64,000 nucleotides of DNA from VAZQ01 sp046733355. GTDB lineage: Bacteria > Pseudomonadota > Alphaproteobacteria > Rhizobiales > Xanthobacteraceae. Within the stretch, counting starts at the first letter, position 1. Each line of letters starts with the position of its first letter. Below the pieces are notes generated by a model. It was not told where the DNA came from. It ran no database searches and worked only from the letters and a program-made list of their open reading frames with translations. The DNA is taken from assembly GCA_046733355.1 (NCBI GenBank), contig JBKPOZ010000028.1, forward strand, positions 7,543 to 71,542, read 5' to 3'. The translations under genes and the position numbers were made by a program. Below are positions 41,143 through 50,004 of this stretch, piece by piece.

Positions 41143-42643
41143 TCACTGTGAGAAGCGCGCGGGGTAGGTGTCGGCGGCGATCTCGATGGCCTGGCAGCGG
41201 CGGTAGATCCGCTCATAAGGCGGGCGCAGGCGCTCGACATCCTTCTCCGATTGCGCGATCAGGGGCGCAATGCTTGCGTGCGCCTCGGCAATTTCGTCAA
41301 GCAGGCGCTCCTCGTCGACCCGCGTGAGCCTGCCGTCCGCAAGAATCGGCTCGCCGTCGACCATCACGAAATCGACTTCGTTGCGGTTCGCCGCGTAGAC
41401 GAGCTGGTTGACCACGTTGTTGAGCGGCGTGAACGGAATGCTGCGCAGGCGATAAGCCACGAGATCCGCGATGCGTCCTTTTGCGATGGCGCCAAGCTCC
41501 TGCGCCCGGCCGAGTGCCTTGGCTCCGCCCAGCGTGGCGGCGCGCAGCACCTTCGGCGCGCCAAACCAGTGGCCGTGATCGCCGCGCAGCTTGTTGAGCA
41601 TGGCCGCAAGATAGAGCGAGTTCTGCATGTCCGTGCCCTCGATCGAGCCGCATCCGTCGGTACCCATGCTGACGTTGACACCGCCATCGAGCAGCGCGCG
41701 GATGGGAGCAAGACCGGAGCCGACCTTGAGGTTGGACGTGGAGTTGTGCTGCACGGTGACCCCCGTGCGCGCGAGAATCTCGATCTCGCGCGGGTTGAGC
41801 CGCACCGCGTGAATGAAGGTGGTGTTCGGCTTCATGAAGCCGATGCGATTGAGATATTCGATCATGGTCGAGCCGTACCAGAGCTGGCCGGTGACGACCT
41901 GCATGCGCGTTTCCTGCACGTGCATGATCACCGGCAGGTCGAAATCGTCCGCCATGCGGCGCACGGCGCCGATGAACCGCTCGGTGCAGCGCTGGGGTGC
42001 CGACGGCGCCGCGATGTAGCCGACCCGCTTCTCCTTTGGATGACGCGCGCGCGCGAGACCTTTCACAAATGCGAGGAGCTCGTCCGAGCTGTACATCGAC
42101 GCCTTATCGAGCTCCGCGAGGAGCTCGCGCGGAAACTCCTCCTCAACGAAGGGCACGGCGCGAAAGAACGGCCGGTCGAATAAGGTTGGGCCCACATAGG
42201 CGCGGATGTCGATATCCTCATAGGCTGCGAACACCGCATCGACATTTTCCGGAACGATGCGCGGGCTCACATTGGTGTCGTCGCAAAGTGTGGTGGTGCC
42301 GCTGCGCACCGCCTCGATCGCACCGATCATGGTGCGCAGGTACACTTCGCGCGGGGAGAGCTCGATGGGCTTGAGCGGCCGCACGTAGTTCATCCATAGC
42401 TCGAGCGGCAGATTGTCCTTGCGGCCCTTGTAATACCCCTCGTGGCTGTGGTGGTGACCGTTGATGAGCCCGGCTGTAAGCAGCCGGTCCCTGAGATCGA
42501 TGACGTTTCCTTCGGGCTCTGCGGCGCCGGTCGGCCGGATGTCGTGGATGAGCCGTCCATCGATCACGATGTCCATGGGGCGCTGGGTTCGGCAGCGCGT
42601 CGTCGCCCAACAAGGCGAGGCAACCCACAAGCGTCTTTCTCAC
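41143..42643 (-). CDS. Amidohydrolase (TRZ/ATZ-type), with a probable frameshift at its 5' end
   Basis: The core is a metal-dependent deaminase/chlorohydrolase: GLINGHHHSHEGYYKG, IMHVQETRMQV, FIHAVRLNPREIEIL, VTVQHNSTSNLKVGSGLAPI and MGTDGCGSIEGTDMQN. The intact reading starts at MDIVIDG (ATG 42576). Upstream, a GTG at 42643 with a strong GGGAGGGGAG site encodes VRKTLVGCLALLGDDALPNP in a frame one base off. Removing one C from the CCCC run near 42580 joins them as PNPAPMDIVIDG, giving about 499 residues. The substrate is unknown. Confidence 0.8.
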
Positions 42644-42745
42644 AAAACTCCCCTCCCCGCTCCTCGGCTGTGATTTTCCTCCTCGGAGCCGCCGGTGTAC
42701 ATTATTCTGCAGACCAATGCTTCGCGCTTTTTCAGGAGAGACTGG

Positions 42746-43606
42746 ATGACGCAATTCGCCCTCGATCGTCGGCAACTGCTGCAGCTCTTTGGAAGTGCCG
42801 GGGCTGCCGGAATCCTTGCCTGCTGGCCGCGTGTGGCCGCCGCCGCACCGGTGACCATCGAGCAGATCAAGAAGGCGGGGGTCCTGCACGTCGGCTGCGA
42901 GGCGGCCTATGTGCCCTTCACCTATCGGGACTCGTCGGGAAAGATCGTCGGCTTCGATGTCGATGTCATTGGCCGGTATCTGGCACCCATTGGCGTGAAA
43001 CCCGAATTCATCGATACCCAGTGGTCGGGGGTTATTCCCGCTCTTTATGCCGGGCGCTTCGAGATGGTGCCGACCATGAGCTACACGAAGGAACGGCTCG
43101 AGCGCGTGCTGTTCAGCATACCGTACGCGGACGCCTCGCAGGCGCTGCTCATCCGCGCGGGCGACAAGGACAAGATCAGGACGATTGCGGATATGTCCGG
43201 CCGCGTCCTGGGCATCAAGCTGGGCTCCCCGGGCGAGACTTTGAAAAATAAGCTCGAGCAGCAACTCAAGACAGAGCGGGGCTCAGGGTTCAAGGATGTG
43301 AAGACCTATGACGATCATCCGGCTGCCTATCTGGCGCTGGCGCAAGGCAGCGTCGACGGCGTGCTCAATACGGTGCCGACGCTCGCCGTGGTCATGCGCG
43401 ACAAGCCGGGCGCCTTCGCGATGGTCACCAATGTGGGCGGTGACAACTGGCACGGCTATGCGTTTCGCAAGGAGGACACCGAGCTTGCCGACTTCATCAA
43501 CTCGCGCATTAACGCCATGAAGCAAAGCGGCGAGATCTTCGAGTTGCAGGAGAAATGGTTCGGCTTTCGCATGCGGCTTTCCGACACCATCCCGACCTTC
43601 AGCTGA
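42746..43606 (+). CDS. Polar amino-acid-type ABC transporter substrate-binding protein
   Basis: The 286-residue family 3 binding protein has a Tat-like leader (ALDRRQLLQLFGSAGAAGIL). Ligand blocks are GVLHVGCEAAYVPFTYRDSSGKIVGFDVDV, WSGVIPALYAGRFEMVPTMSYT, and GIKLGSPGETL. It would capture a small charged or cyclic nitrogen compound for the permease downstream. AGGAGAG precedes ATG 42746. It diverges from the amidohydrolase gene. Confidence 0.9.
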   Translation: MTQFALDRRQLLQLFGSAGAAGILACWPRVAAAAPVTIEQIKKAGVLHVGCEAAYVPFTYRDSSGKIVGFDVDVIGRYLAPIGVKPEFIDTQWSGVIPALYAGRFEMVPTMSYTKERLERVLFSIPYADASQALLIRAGDKDKIRTIADMSGRVLGIKLGSPGETLKNKLEQQLKTERGSGFKDVKTYDDHPAAYLALAQGSVDGVLNTVPTLAVVMRDKPGAFAMVTNVGGDNWHGYAFRKEDTELADFINSRINAMKQSGEIFELQEKWFGFRMRLSDTIPTFS

Positions 43607-43629
43607 TTTACGCTCCTCAGTGCTCAACC

Positions 43630-43743
43630 CCGTCATCCTGAGGCGCTCGGCGCAACGCGCCGAGCCTCGAAGGAGGACGGCCACAAACGGGCCGCATCCT
43701 TCGAGGCTCGCTCGCTACGCTCGCTCGCGCCTCAGGATGACGG
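43630..43743. repeat. CCGTCATCCTGAGGCGC palindromic repeat inside the ABC operon
   Basis: A 17-base end CCGTCATCCTGAGGCGC recurs as its exact complement 80 bases on, with internal GC-rich dyads between. A shorter member lies at 49872-49935. It separates the binding-protein gene from the permease gene. Confidence 0.85.
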
Positions 43744-43764
43744 TTCCAGATTAGCGTTTACCGC

Positions 43765-44418
43765 GTGACGATTGACTGGGGCATCGTGGAGACCGCGATT
43801 CCGCTGCTCGCGCGCGGAACGCTGGTGACGCTGAAGATCAGTCTCATCGCCGGCGTCCTTGCCTGCCTGCTCGGCTTCACGCTCGGACTTTGCGCGCTCA
43901 GCCATGTGCGTGCGCTGCGCTGGATCATCGCCGCCTATGTGGATTTCATCCGCGGCACACCGCTGCTCATCCAGATCTTCCTCGTCTTCTTTGCGCTGCC
44001 CGTGATCGGCATCCGCTTCGACGAGACCTGGGCCGGCATCATCGCGCTCGCGATGAATACCAGCGCCTACATCGCCGAGACGGTCCGCGGCGGAGTCGGC
44101 AGCATCGAACGCGGACAGACCGAGGCGGCCAGATCCATCGGCATGACGCATCCGCAAATTCTTGCCTACGTCCTCCTGCCCCAGGCGCTGCGGCCGATCG
44201 TGCCGCCGCTGACGAACGAGCTGATCAGCATGACGAAAAACTCGTCACTGCTCTCCGTCATCTCGGTTTACGAGCTGACCCGGGCCGGGCAGGCGATCAT
44301 CTCCGTGCATTTCGTGCCGTTCGAGATTTATCTGCTGCTCGCGCTTTATTACTACGCCCTGATCAAGACGCTTTCCTGGATATCGCGGTGGATCGAGAAC
44401 AGAATGCCGCGGCTGTGA
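43765..44418 (+). CDS. Polar amino-acid-type ABC transporter permease
   Basis: The 217-residue HisM/GlnP-like permease starts with GTG 43765 and has about five hydrophobic helices. Family blocks are YVDFIRGTPLLIQIFLVFFALP and the EAA loop ERGQTEAARSIGMTHPQILAYVLLPQALRPIVPPL. It is a single permease gene, so it probably forms a homodimer. The stop overlaps the ATPase start (TGATG). Confidence 0.92.
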   Translation: MTIDWGIVETAIPLLARGTLVTLKISLIAGVLACLLGFTLGLCALSHVRALRWIIAAYVDFIRGTPLLIQIFLVFFALPVIGIRFDETWAGIIALAMNTSAYIAETVRGGVGSIERGQTEAARSIGMTHPQILAYVLLPQALRPIVPPLTNELISMTKNSSLLSVISVYELTRAGQAIISVHFVPFEIYLLLALYYYALIKTLSWISRWIENRMPRL

Positions 44419-45221
44419 TGCCGGCGGCCGGGACGGCTCCGGCTCTGCGCGTGCAGGGCTTGTCGAAGACGTTCGGGGCAAAGGCGGTGCTGCGCGACAT
44501 CGATCTCGATGTGGCGAAAGGCGACACCGTCGTCGTCATCGGCGCTTCGGGCTCCGGAAAGACCACGCTCCTGCGCTGCATCAACTATCTCGAGCGCCCA
44601 TCGAGCGGTGCGGTCTATCTCAACGGGCGACTCATCGGTCGCGTGCCGGCAGGGCGCGGCCGCTGGAAGGATGCCTCCGAGCACGCGCTCGCGAAGCAGC
44701 GCCGGGGAATCGGCTTTGTCTTCCAGCGGTTCAATCTGTTTCCGCACCTGAGCGCGCTGGACAATGTGGCGATCGGGTTGCACCGGGTCTCGGGTTTGCC
44801 CAAGCGCCTCGCCCGCGAGCGCGCCGCCGAGTATCTGCGCCGGGTCTTCCTGGCCGAGCATGTCCACAAGAAGCCGAGCGAGCTTTCCGGCGGACAACAG
44901 CAGCGGGTGGCGATTGCCCGCGCGCTCGCCATGCAGCCGGCGATCATCCTTTTTGACGAGCCGACCTCGGCGCTTGATCCCGAGCTGGTGCGGGAAGTAC
45001 TCGACACCATCCGCATGCTTGCAGCAGGCGGAATGACCTCGGTGATCGTCACCCACGAGCTGTCATTTGCGCTGCAGGTGGCAAAATGCGTGGTGTTCAT
45101 GGATGAAGGCGCGATCGTCGACCGCGGACCCCCGCGCGAGCTGTTCGGTTGCCCGCGCGAGGCGCGCACGCGCCGTTTTCTCGAGCACCTGCACCTTCCC
45201 GATCTGAAAGCAGCGCCATGA
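44418..45221 (+). CDS. Polar amino-acid-type ABC transporter ATP-binding protein
   Basis: The 267-residue GlnQ/HisP-like ATPase has Walker A GASGSGKTTLL, Q-loop FVFQRFNLFPHLSALDNV, signature LSGGQQQRVAIARAL, Walker B IILFDEPTSALDPE and H-loop VIVTHELSFAL. It carries a short insertion between Walker A and the Q-loop (GRGRWKDASEHALAKQ) typical of this branch. It overlaps the next amidohydrolase gene by four bases (ATGA). Confidence 0.93.
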   Translation: MPAAGTAPALRVQGLSKTFGAKAVLRDIDLDVAKGDTVVVIGASGSGKTTLLRCINYLERPSSGAVYLNGRLIGRVPAGRGRWKDASEHALAKQRRGIGFVFQRFNLFPHLSALDNVAIGLHRVSGLPKRLARERAAEYLRRVFLAEHVHKKPSELSGGQQQRVAIARALAMQPAIILFDEPTSALDPELVREVLDTIRMLAAGGMTSVIVTHELSFALQVAKCVVFMDEGAIVDRGPPRELFGCPREARTRRFLEHLHLPDLKAAP

Positions 45222-46645
45222 AGGAAACGGACTCTTTTGACATTCTCATCCGCGGCTGCACGGCGCTGACCTCCGATCCGGCACAGCCCGTCATCGATGA
45301 CGCGGTGATCGGCGTCCGCGGCAATCGGGTGGCATTCATTGCAAAAGGCAACGAGGCGGAAGAGCTGCAGGCCAAGCGCGTGATCGACGCCCGCGGCCAT
45401 GTGGCAACGCCCGGCTTCGTGAATGTGCATACGCACGCGGTGCTCTCGCTCGCGCGCGGGATGACGGAGGACGCGGGCTTTGCGCCGGCTTACACCGCGG
45501 GCGTACCGCACGCCTATGACATCCGGGAAGATGAGGCGGTCGCGCTGGCGCGCGTCACCGCGCTCGAGGCGCTGTCATTCGGCTCGACGCTGATCAACGA
45601 CACCTACATCCACGCGCACGCGACGCTTCCGGCAGTCGCCGAGCTGGGGATTCGCATCTCCTCGTCGGCCTGGCTCCACGACGTCGATTTCACCCGCGTA
45701 CACGAGGGCGCGTGGAAATACGAGACCACGATCGGCGACCGGACCTTGCGTTATGCGGTCGATCTTTATGACTGCTGGCACGGCGCGTTTGACGGCCGTG
45801 CCACGGTGATGCTGGCGCCGCACGCGATCGACACGTGCTCGCGCGATTTTCTACGCGAGGTCGACCGCGAGCGCAGGCGCATGGGCGTGCGCGTGATGAC
45901 ACATCTCGCGCAGAGCCATACCGAAGTCGAGCAGGTGCGGAGGCGTGACGGCATGACCCCCACTGAAGCCGTGGAAGATGCCGGGCTTCTCGATGATGGG
46001 CTGATTGCCGCGCACTGCCTGGTCATGACCAATGACGACATCGCCCGCGCGGGCCGCGCGCACATTACCGTTGCGCACGCCCCCAAGGTCAATATGACCG
46101 GCGGCTATTTGCCCGTGACGTCTCAATTGCGCCGCGCCGGCGCGCAAATCGCGCTGGCGACCGACAACATGCACGGCGACATGGTGGAGGTGATGCGGTG
46201 GGCGCTGGCGGCGGGCCGGCTGCAGGAGAAGGCGGTAACAGATTTCTGGCAGGCGAGCGACGTTTTCTATATGGGAACGCTCGGCGCCGCCAAGGCATTG
46301 GGCCGCGAGCACGACCTGGGCAGCCTCACGGTCGGCAAGAAGGCCGATGTCGTGCTGTTCGATTTCCGCCGGGCGCATCTCACCCCCGCGCTGAACCCGC
46401 TTGCAACGCTGGTGCATGTCGCCCAGGGGCGCGATATCGCCACGGTCATCGTGGACGGCCGCGTCGTCATCGAGGATGGCCGCCCCGTGCTTGTCGACGC
46501 GGATCGCATTCGCCAGGAAGGAGCCGCCGCGGCGCGCGGGCTGTGGAACCGCGTCACCGGCCATTCCGGCCGGGGACTCTGGACGTCGCCCCCGACGCCA
46601 TGTATCGGGCCATCAAAGAGCATGGCAGATGGATCGCGTAGCTGA
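45218..46645 (+). CDS. Amidohydrolase (cytosine/8-oxoguanine deaminase-like)
   Basis: The 475-residue metal-dependent amidohydrolase starts MKETDSFDILIRGCTALT. The metal motif is PGFVNVHTHAVLSLARGM, with the further His in VMTHLAQSHTEVEQ and AAHCLVMTNDDI and the Asp in IALATDNMHGDMVEV. It deaminates or dechlorinates an N-heterocycle; the substrate is not determinable here. The ATGA overlap with the ABC ATPase ties uptake and catabolism together. Confidence 0.88.
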   Translation: MKETDSFDILIRGCTALTSDPAQPVIDDAVIGVRGNRVAFIAKGNEAEELQAKRVIDARGHVATPGFVNVHTHAVLSLARGMTEDAGFAPAYTAGVPHAYDIREDEAVALARVTALEALSFGSTLINDTYIHAHATLPAVAELGIRISSSAWLHDVDFTRVHEGAWKYETTIGDRTLRYAVDLYDCWHGAFDGRATVMLAPHAIDTCSRDFLREVDRERRRMGVRVMTHLAQSHTEVEQVRRRDGMTPTEAVEDAGLLDDGLIAAHCLVMTNDDIARAGRAHITVAHAPKVNMTGGYLPVTSQLRRAGAQIALATDNMHGDMVEVMRWALAAGRLQEKAVTDFWQASDVFYMGTLGAAKALGREHDLGSLTVGKKADVVLFDFRRAHLTPALNPLATLVHVAQGRDIATVIVDGRVVIEDGRPVLVDADRIRQEGAAAARGLWNRVTGHSGRGLWTSPPTPCIGPSKSMADGSRS

Positions 46646-46675
46646 GAAGTTTTTCCGAAAGCCCCGGCACAGCCA

Positions 46676-47306
46676 ATGAAGCTTTACGACTGCACGACGG
46701 CGCCGAGCCCGCGCCGCGTGCGTATTTTTCTTGCGGAAAAAGGGATCAGCGTGGCGACCGTGCAGGTCGATCTGCGTAATGGCGAGCAATTCACGCCCGC
46801 GTTTCGTGCAATCAATGCGGACTGCACCGTGCCGGTGCTCGTACTCGACGACGGCACGGCCATCGCGGACATCATTGCGATCTGCCGCTATTTCGAGGAG
46901 CTTCCATCCCGATCCATGTTTGATGGGCCGGACCCCTGCGGAAAAGGCGGTGATCGAAAGTTGGCAGCGCCGCATCGAGCGGGATGGTTTTTACGCCGTC
47001 ATGGAGGCTTTTCGCAATTCGACGCCCGGATTGAAAGGACGCGCCCTGCCCGGCCCGGAATCGTACGATCAGATCCCTGCGCTGGCCGAGCGCGGGCGCG
47101 TCCGTATCCAGCATTTCTTCACTTCCATGAATGAAAGGCTTGCCGGGAACGAATTTGTCTGCGGCGCAAATTTCAGCATTGCCGATATTACCGCGATGGT
47201 CACCGTCGATTTTGCCGGCTGGGCGAAGCTCAGGCCGCCCGAGCACATGGCGCACCTGCGCCGCTGGCATACGGCGGTGACCGCGCGCCCCAGCGCGAGG
47301 GCCTGA
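46676..47306 (+). pseudogene. Glutathione S-transferase gene, split by a one-base frameshift
   Basis: The N-terminal thioredoxin fold reads MKLYDCTTAPSPRRVRIFLA, DCTVPVLVLDDGTAIADIIA and ICRYFEEL. It then breaks near 46904; the all-alpha C-terminal domain continues one base off (EKAVIESWQRRIERDGFYAV, NEFVCGANFSIADITAMVTV, PPEHMAHLRRWHTAVTARPS). Deleting one C in CTTCCATCCC restores EELHPDPCL and a normal length near 209 residues. Either the gene is decayed or the base is a sequencing error. Confidence 0.8.
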
Positions 47307-47399
47307 GGTTCCCGGGAATCCTAAAGAGTTGTTAACCCGAACGGGAATATTGTGCGCGTCCGCAGCGCAACAAATCAGAATCAGGTATCGGAGAAGCTC

Positions 47400-47801
47400 A
47401 TGAGTGGCCCAACATCCTCGGCAGCGGAAGAGAAAGAGGTTCCCGTTGCGGTCGACATGGAGGCGGAGCTCACCGAATTGGTCAATCAGAACATTTCGGG
47501 CTCGCAGCAGCTCGAGAACGATGCCGAGCGAATCAGGGCCTCGGTCGCGCGCCTGACGTCGACCTCGATCGAGGGCCTCGAAGGGCTGGCCTCCGAGCTC
47601 CAGGACCTGCAGCGCTTCCTGAACTCGGAAGTCCGTCGTGTGCAAAGTGAGATCGAGAGCGCATTGGCGGGCATGAAGATCATCATCGAGACCATTGCGC
47701 CCTGGAAAAGCTGCGCACTGCCCATCGCGGCCCCGCCAAGCGCCCAGACCGTGGCAATGCCACGGACGGCGCCGTTTCCGATTTCCCAATCGCGTCGCTG
47801 A
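47400..47801 (+). CDS. Coiled-coil hypothetical protein (133 aa)
   Basis: ATG 47400 follows GGAGAAG. Residues 20-100 are strongly helical and acidic: VDMEAELTELVNQNISGSQQ, ENDAERIRASVARLTSTS, EGLASELQDLQRFLNSEVRR and VQSEIESALAGMKIIIETI. A Pro/Ala-rich C-terminus follows. It looks like a cytoplasmic coiled coil. I recognise no named family. It converges with the 4Fe-4S gene. Confidence 0.65.
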   Translation: MSGPTSSAAEEKEVPVAVDMEAELTELVNQNISGSQQLENDAERIRASVARLTSTSIEGLEGLASELQDLQRFLNSEVRRVQSEIESALAGMKIIIETIAPWKSCALPIAAPPSAQTVAMPRTAPFPISQSRR

Positions 47802-47822
47802 GCGTTTGCAGCCGGCGGCCGT

Positions 47823-49853
47823 TCAGACGTCGCTTTTGCGCTCCGCAGCCTCGCGCTCGCGCAGGTAATCCTCGGTCGTGCGCGCCTTCGGACGCGGCGG
47901 CGCGCCGTGCGGATCGAATTCCTGCTCGGTAATGACGATCACGCGGCAGTCCTCGCACATTTTGAGGACATCCAGGCGCTGCGCGGATTCCTGGAACATC
48001 CAGTGCCGGCCCGCGAGTTTCCCCGAGATGCGCTCGATCGTGCTTTTCACGCCGAACGGCTTGCCGCAGCGGATGCAGTGAAACGGCTCCTCTTCTTTGA
48101 GAACCCGCGCGGTCGCGGTTGCCGCGCGAAAGTCGAGCTGCGGCACCAGCGTGATCACCTTCTCCGGACACGTCGCCTTGCACAGCCCGCACTGCACGCA
48201 CGCATCCTCGGTAAACCGCAGCATCGGCCGTTCGGGGTTGTCGCTCAGGGCTCCCGTCGGACACGCCGAAACGCAGGCGAGACATAGGGTGCAGCCGTCG
48301 GCGTTGAGCTCCACCGACCCGAACGGAGCGGCCAGAGGCAGCGCGATGACATCCACCGGAGCAGGAGCAACGCGGTGCAGCTCGCGCAGGCCGAGGCGCA
48401 GCAAGTCCCGTTTTGCGCCGGACGGCATGAAGCTCGCCGGAGCAGAGGCGCCTCGCGCGGGATCGAGGGAACGCAGCATGCCGCCGAGCGCGTCGGGATC
48501 GTCGGTTTCGAGCGTCGCAACGCGTCCGGTGCCAAAACCGAGGTCCGCCAGAATCGGCTCGGCAAGCGCGATCGTTTTGGCAAGCCCGCTGACGTCGTAA
48601 CGCGCCTTGCTGCGCAGCAGAAAACGTACCGCGCAGGCACCGTAGGCAAAGGCGCCGGCAATTGTCTCAAGGCCTGTTTGCGTCACCTCGTTCACCGCAA
48701 GGGGCAGCACATTCGCCGGCAGCCCGTTGCCGAAGCGGGCGAGCGCGTCGATCAAGGGCCTGCCATGCGCCGAGTCGTGAATGAGCAGCACCGGGCTGAT
48801 GCCGCCGGCCTTCAGATAGGTGGTGAGCAGAATGCGCAGCTTGCGCAGCAATGTGTCGACGGGCGGCAGCGCATAGGAAGCGGCCCCGGTCGGGCAGACC
48901 GCCGCGCATTGGCCGCAGCCGGCACAGACGTGGGCATTGATCGCGACATGATCGCCCGCAGGCGCAATGGCGCTGGTCGGGCATAGATCGAGACACCGCG
49001 TACAGCCGACGATCTTCGAGCGGGAATGGGCGCAAAGATCCGCCGTGAACGAGATGTAGCGCGGCTTGTCGAAAGTGCCGACGAGATCCCGCGCCTTGAG
49101 GACGGCGCGCAGCACGGCTGCAGGGTCTGTGGGATCGGCCCGCAAATAGCCGTCGCGCAGATCGCTCGCCGGAAACAGCGGCGGGCCGCCCGAGAGATCG
49201 AGCACCAGGTCGCACTGCGAGGTGGCGCCGTCGCGCGGGATGCCGAAGCGCATGACATCGCGCGATGAGGGCGAAGGCTGCGCGTAATCGTCTACTACGA
49301 GCCGGAACGCGCCGAGATGACCGTTCGCCGAGCGGATGCGGCCCCGCACGATCGGAAACTCGGCGACGCTCGGCGGGTCGACAGCTGCCGGAGGCGTTAT
49401 GAGAACAGTGACGTCGAGATGGTCCTTGAGCAGCTGGCCTGCTTCGATCGGCTGCTCATCGCGGCCGTAGATGAGAATGGCGCCATCGCTGTTGAAGCTG
49501 ACGAATGGAACTTCCGGGATCGGCTCGGCAGCGGCGGCGAGAAGCGCGGCGATCTTTGGGCCGGCCGTCTGCGCATCCTTCGACCAGCCGGCAGTTTCCC
49601 GAATATTGACGAATGCAACTTCTGCGGAGCTGCCTTCAGCCAGCTCGGAGAAAAGTGGGGCCTCCTGGGTGCAGCCGACGAGGAGCGGCCGATCCTCCGC
49701 CGCAGCGGCACGGAATTTCTCCACTTCGGCGCGACACAGCTCATCTGCGCTGACGACGGTCGTTCCCTGGCAGGCGCGCTTCACCCCATCCGCGTCGAGC
49801 GGAATGGTGCGCTCGCACGAGCAAACGAGAATTTTGCGCGACTGCTCCGACAT
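47823..49853 (-). CDS. Large 4Fe-4S protein of the formate dehydrogenase island
   Basis: The 676-residue cytoplasmic protein has an N-terminal HdrA-like patch ILVCSCERTIPLDADGVKRAC and four [4Fe-4S] motifs in two ferredoxin-like pairs: VGCTRCLDLCPTSAI with CAGCGQCAAVCPTGA, and CTLCLACVSACPTGAL with CVQCGLCKATCPEKVI. A C-terminal pair CIRCGKPFG and MCEDCRVIVI resembles a metal knuckle. It may move electrons to or from the FDH or its maturation. It diverges from the accessory operon across a repeat and probably shares control. Confidence 0.85.
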   Translation of the reverse strand: MSEQSRKILVCSCERTIPLDADGVKRACQGTTVVSADELCRAEVEKFRAAAAEDRPLLVGCTQEAPLFSELAEGSSAEVAFVNIRETAGWSKDAQTAGPKIAALLAAAAEPIPEVPFVSFNSDGAILIYGRDEQPIEAGQLLKDHLDVTVLITPPAAVDPPSVAEFPIVRGRIRSANGHLGAFRLVVDDYAQPSPSSRDVMRFGIPRDGATSQCDLVLDLSGGPPLFPASDLRDGYLRADPTDPAAVLRAVLKARDLVGTFDKPRYISFTADLCAHSRSKIVGCTRCLDLCPTSAIAPAGDHVAINAHVCAGCGQCAAVCPTGAASYALPPVDTLLRKLRILLTTYLKAGGISPVLLIHDSAHGRPLIDALARFGNGLPANVLPLAVNEVTQTGLETIAGAFAYGACAVRFLLRSKARYDVSGLAKTIALAEPILADLGFGTGRVATLETDDPDALGGMLRSLDPARGASAPASFMPSGAKRDLLRLGLRELHRVAPAPVDVIALPLAAPFGSVELNADGCTLCLACVSACPTGALSDNPERPMLRFTEDACVQCGLCKATCPEKVITLVPQLDFRAATATARVLKEEEPFHCIRCGKPFGVKSTIERISGKLAGRHWMFQESAQRLDVLKMCEDCRVIVITEQEFDPHGAPPRPKARTTEDYLREREAAERKSDV

Positions 49854-49871
49854 TGAGGAACACTTCTCTCA

Positions 49872-49935
49872 CCCGTCATCCTGAGGCGCGAGCGAGCGTA
49901 GCAAGCGCCTTGCGCCGAGCACCTCAGATGACGGG
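49872..49935. repeat. CCGTCATCCTGAGGCGC repeat, second copy
   Basis: CCCGTCATCCTGAGGCGC at the left and the near-complement CACCTCAGATGACGGG at the right enclose GAGCGAGCGTAGC-type sequence. It is related to 43630-43743 and sits in the divergent spacer before the FDH accessory operon. Confidence 0.75.
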
Positions 49936-49961
49936 TGTAGGTTTGAGCGCGTAGGGGCCTA

Positions 49962-49967
49962 TATAAT
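49962..49967 (+). promoter_or_regulatory. Possible -10 element of the FDH accessory operon
   Basis: TATAAT is exact, but the best upstream hexamer TTGAGC is only 13 bases away, so the -35 box is poor. If used, transcription would start near 49974, before ATG 50005 and after a competing ATG at 49966, which supports 50005 as the gene start. Confidence 0.3.
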
Positions 49968-50004
49968 GAGGACTCTGCATCAGCGCGAATCTGAAAGAAA
50001 AGAA

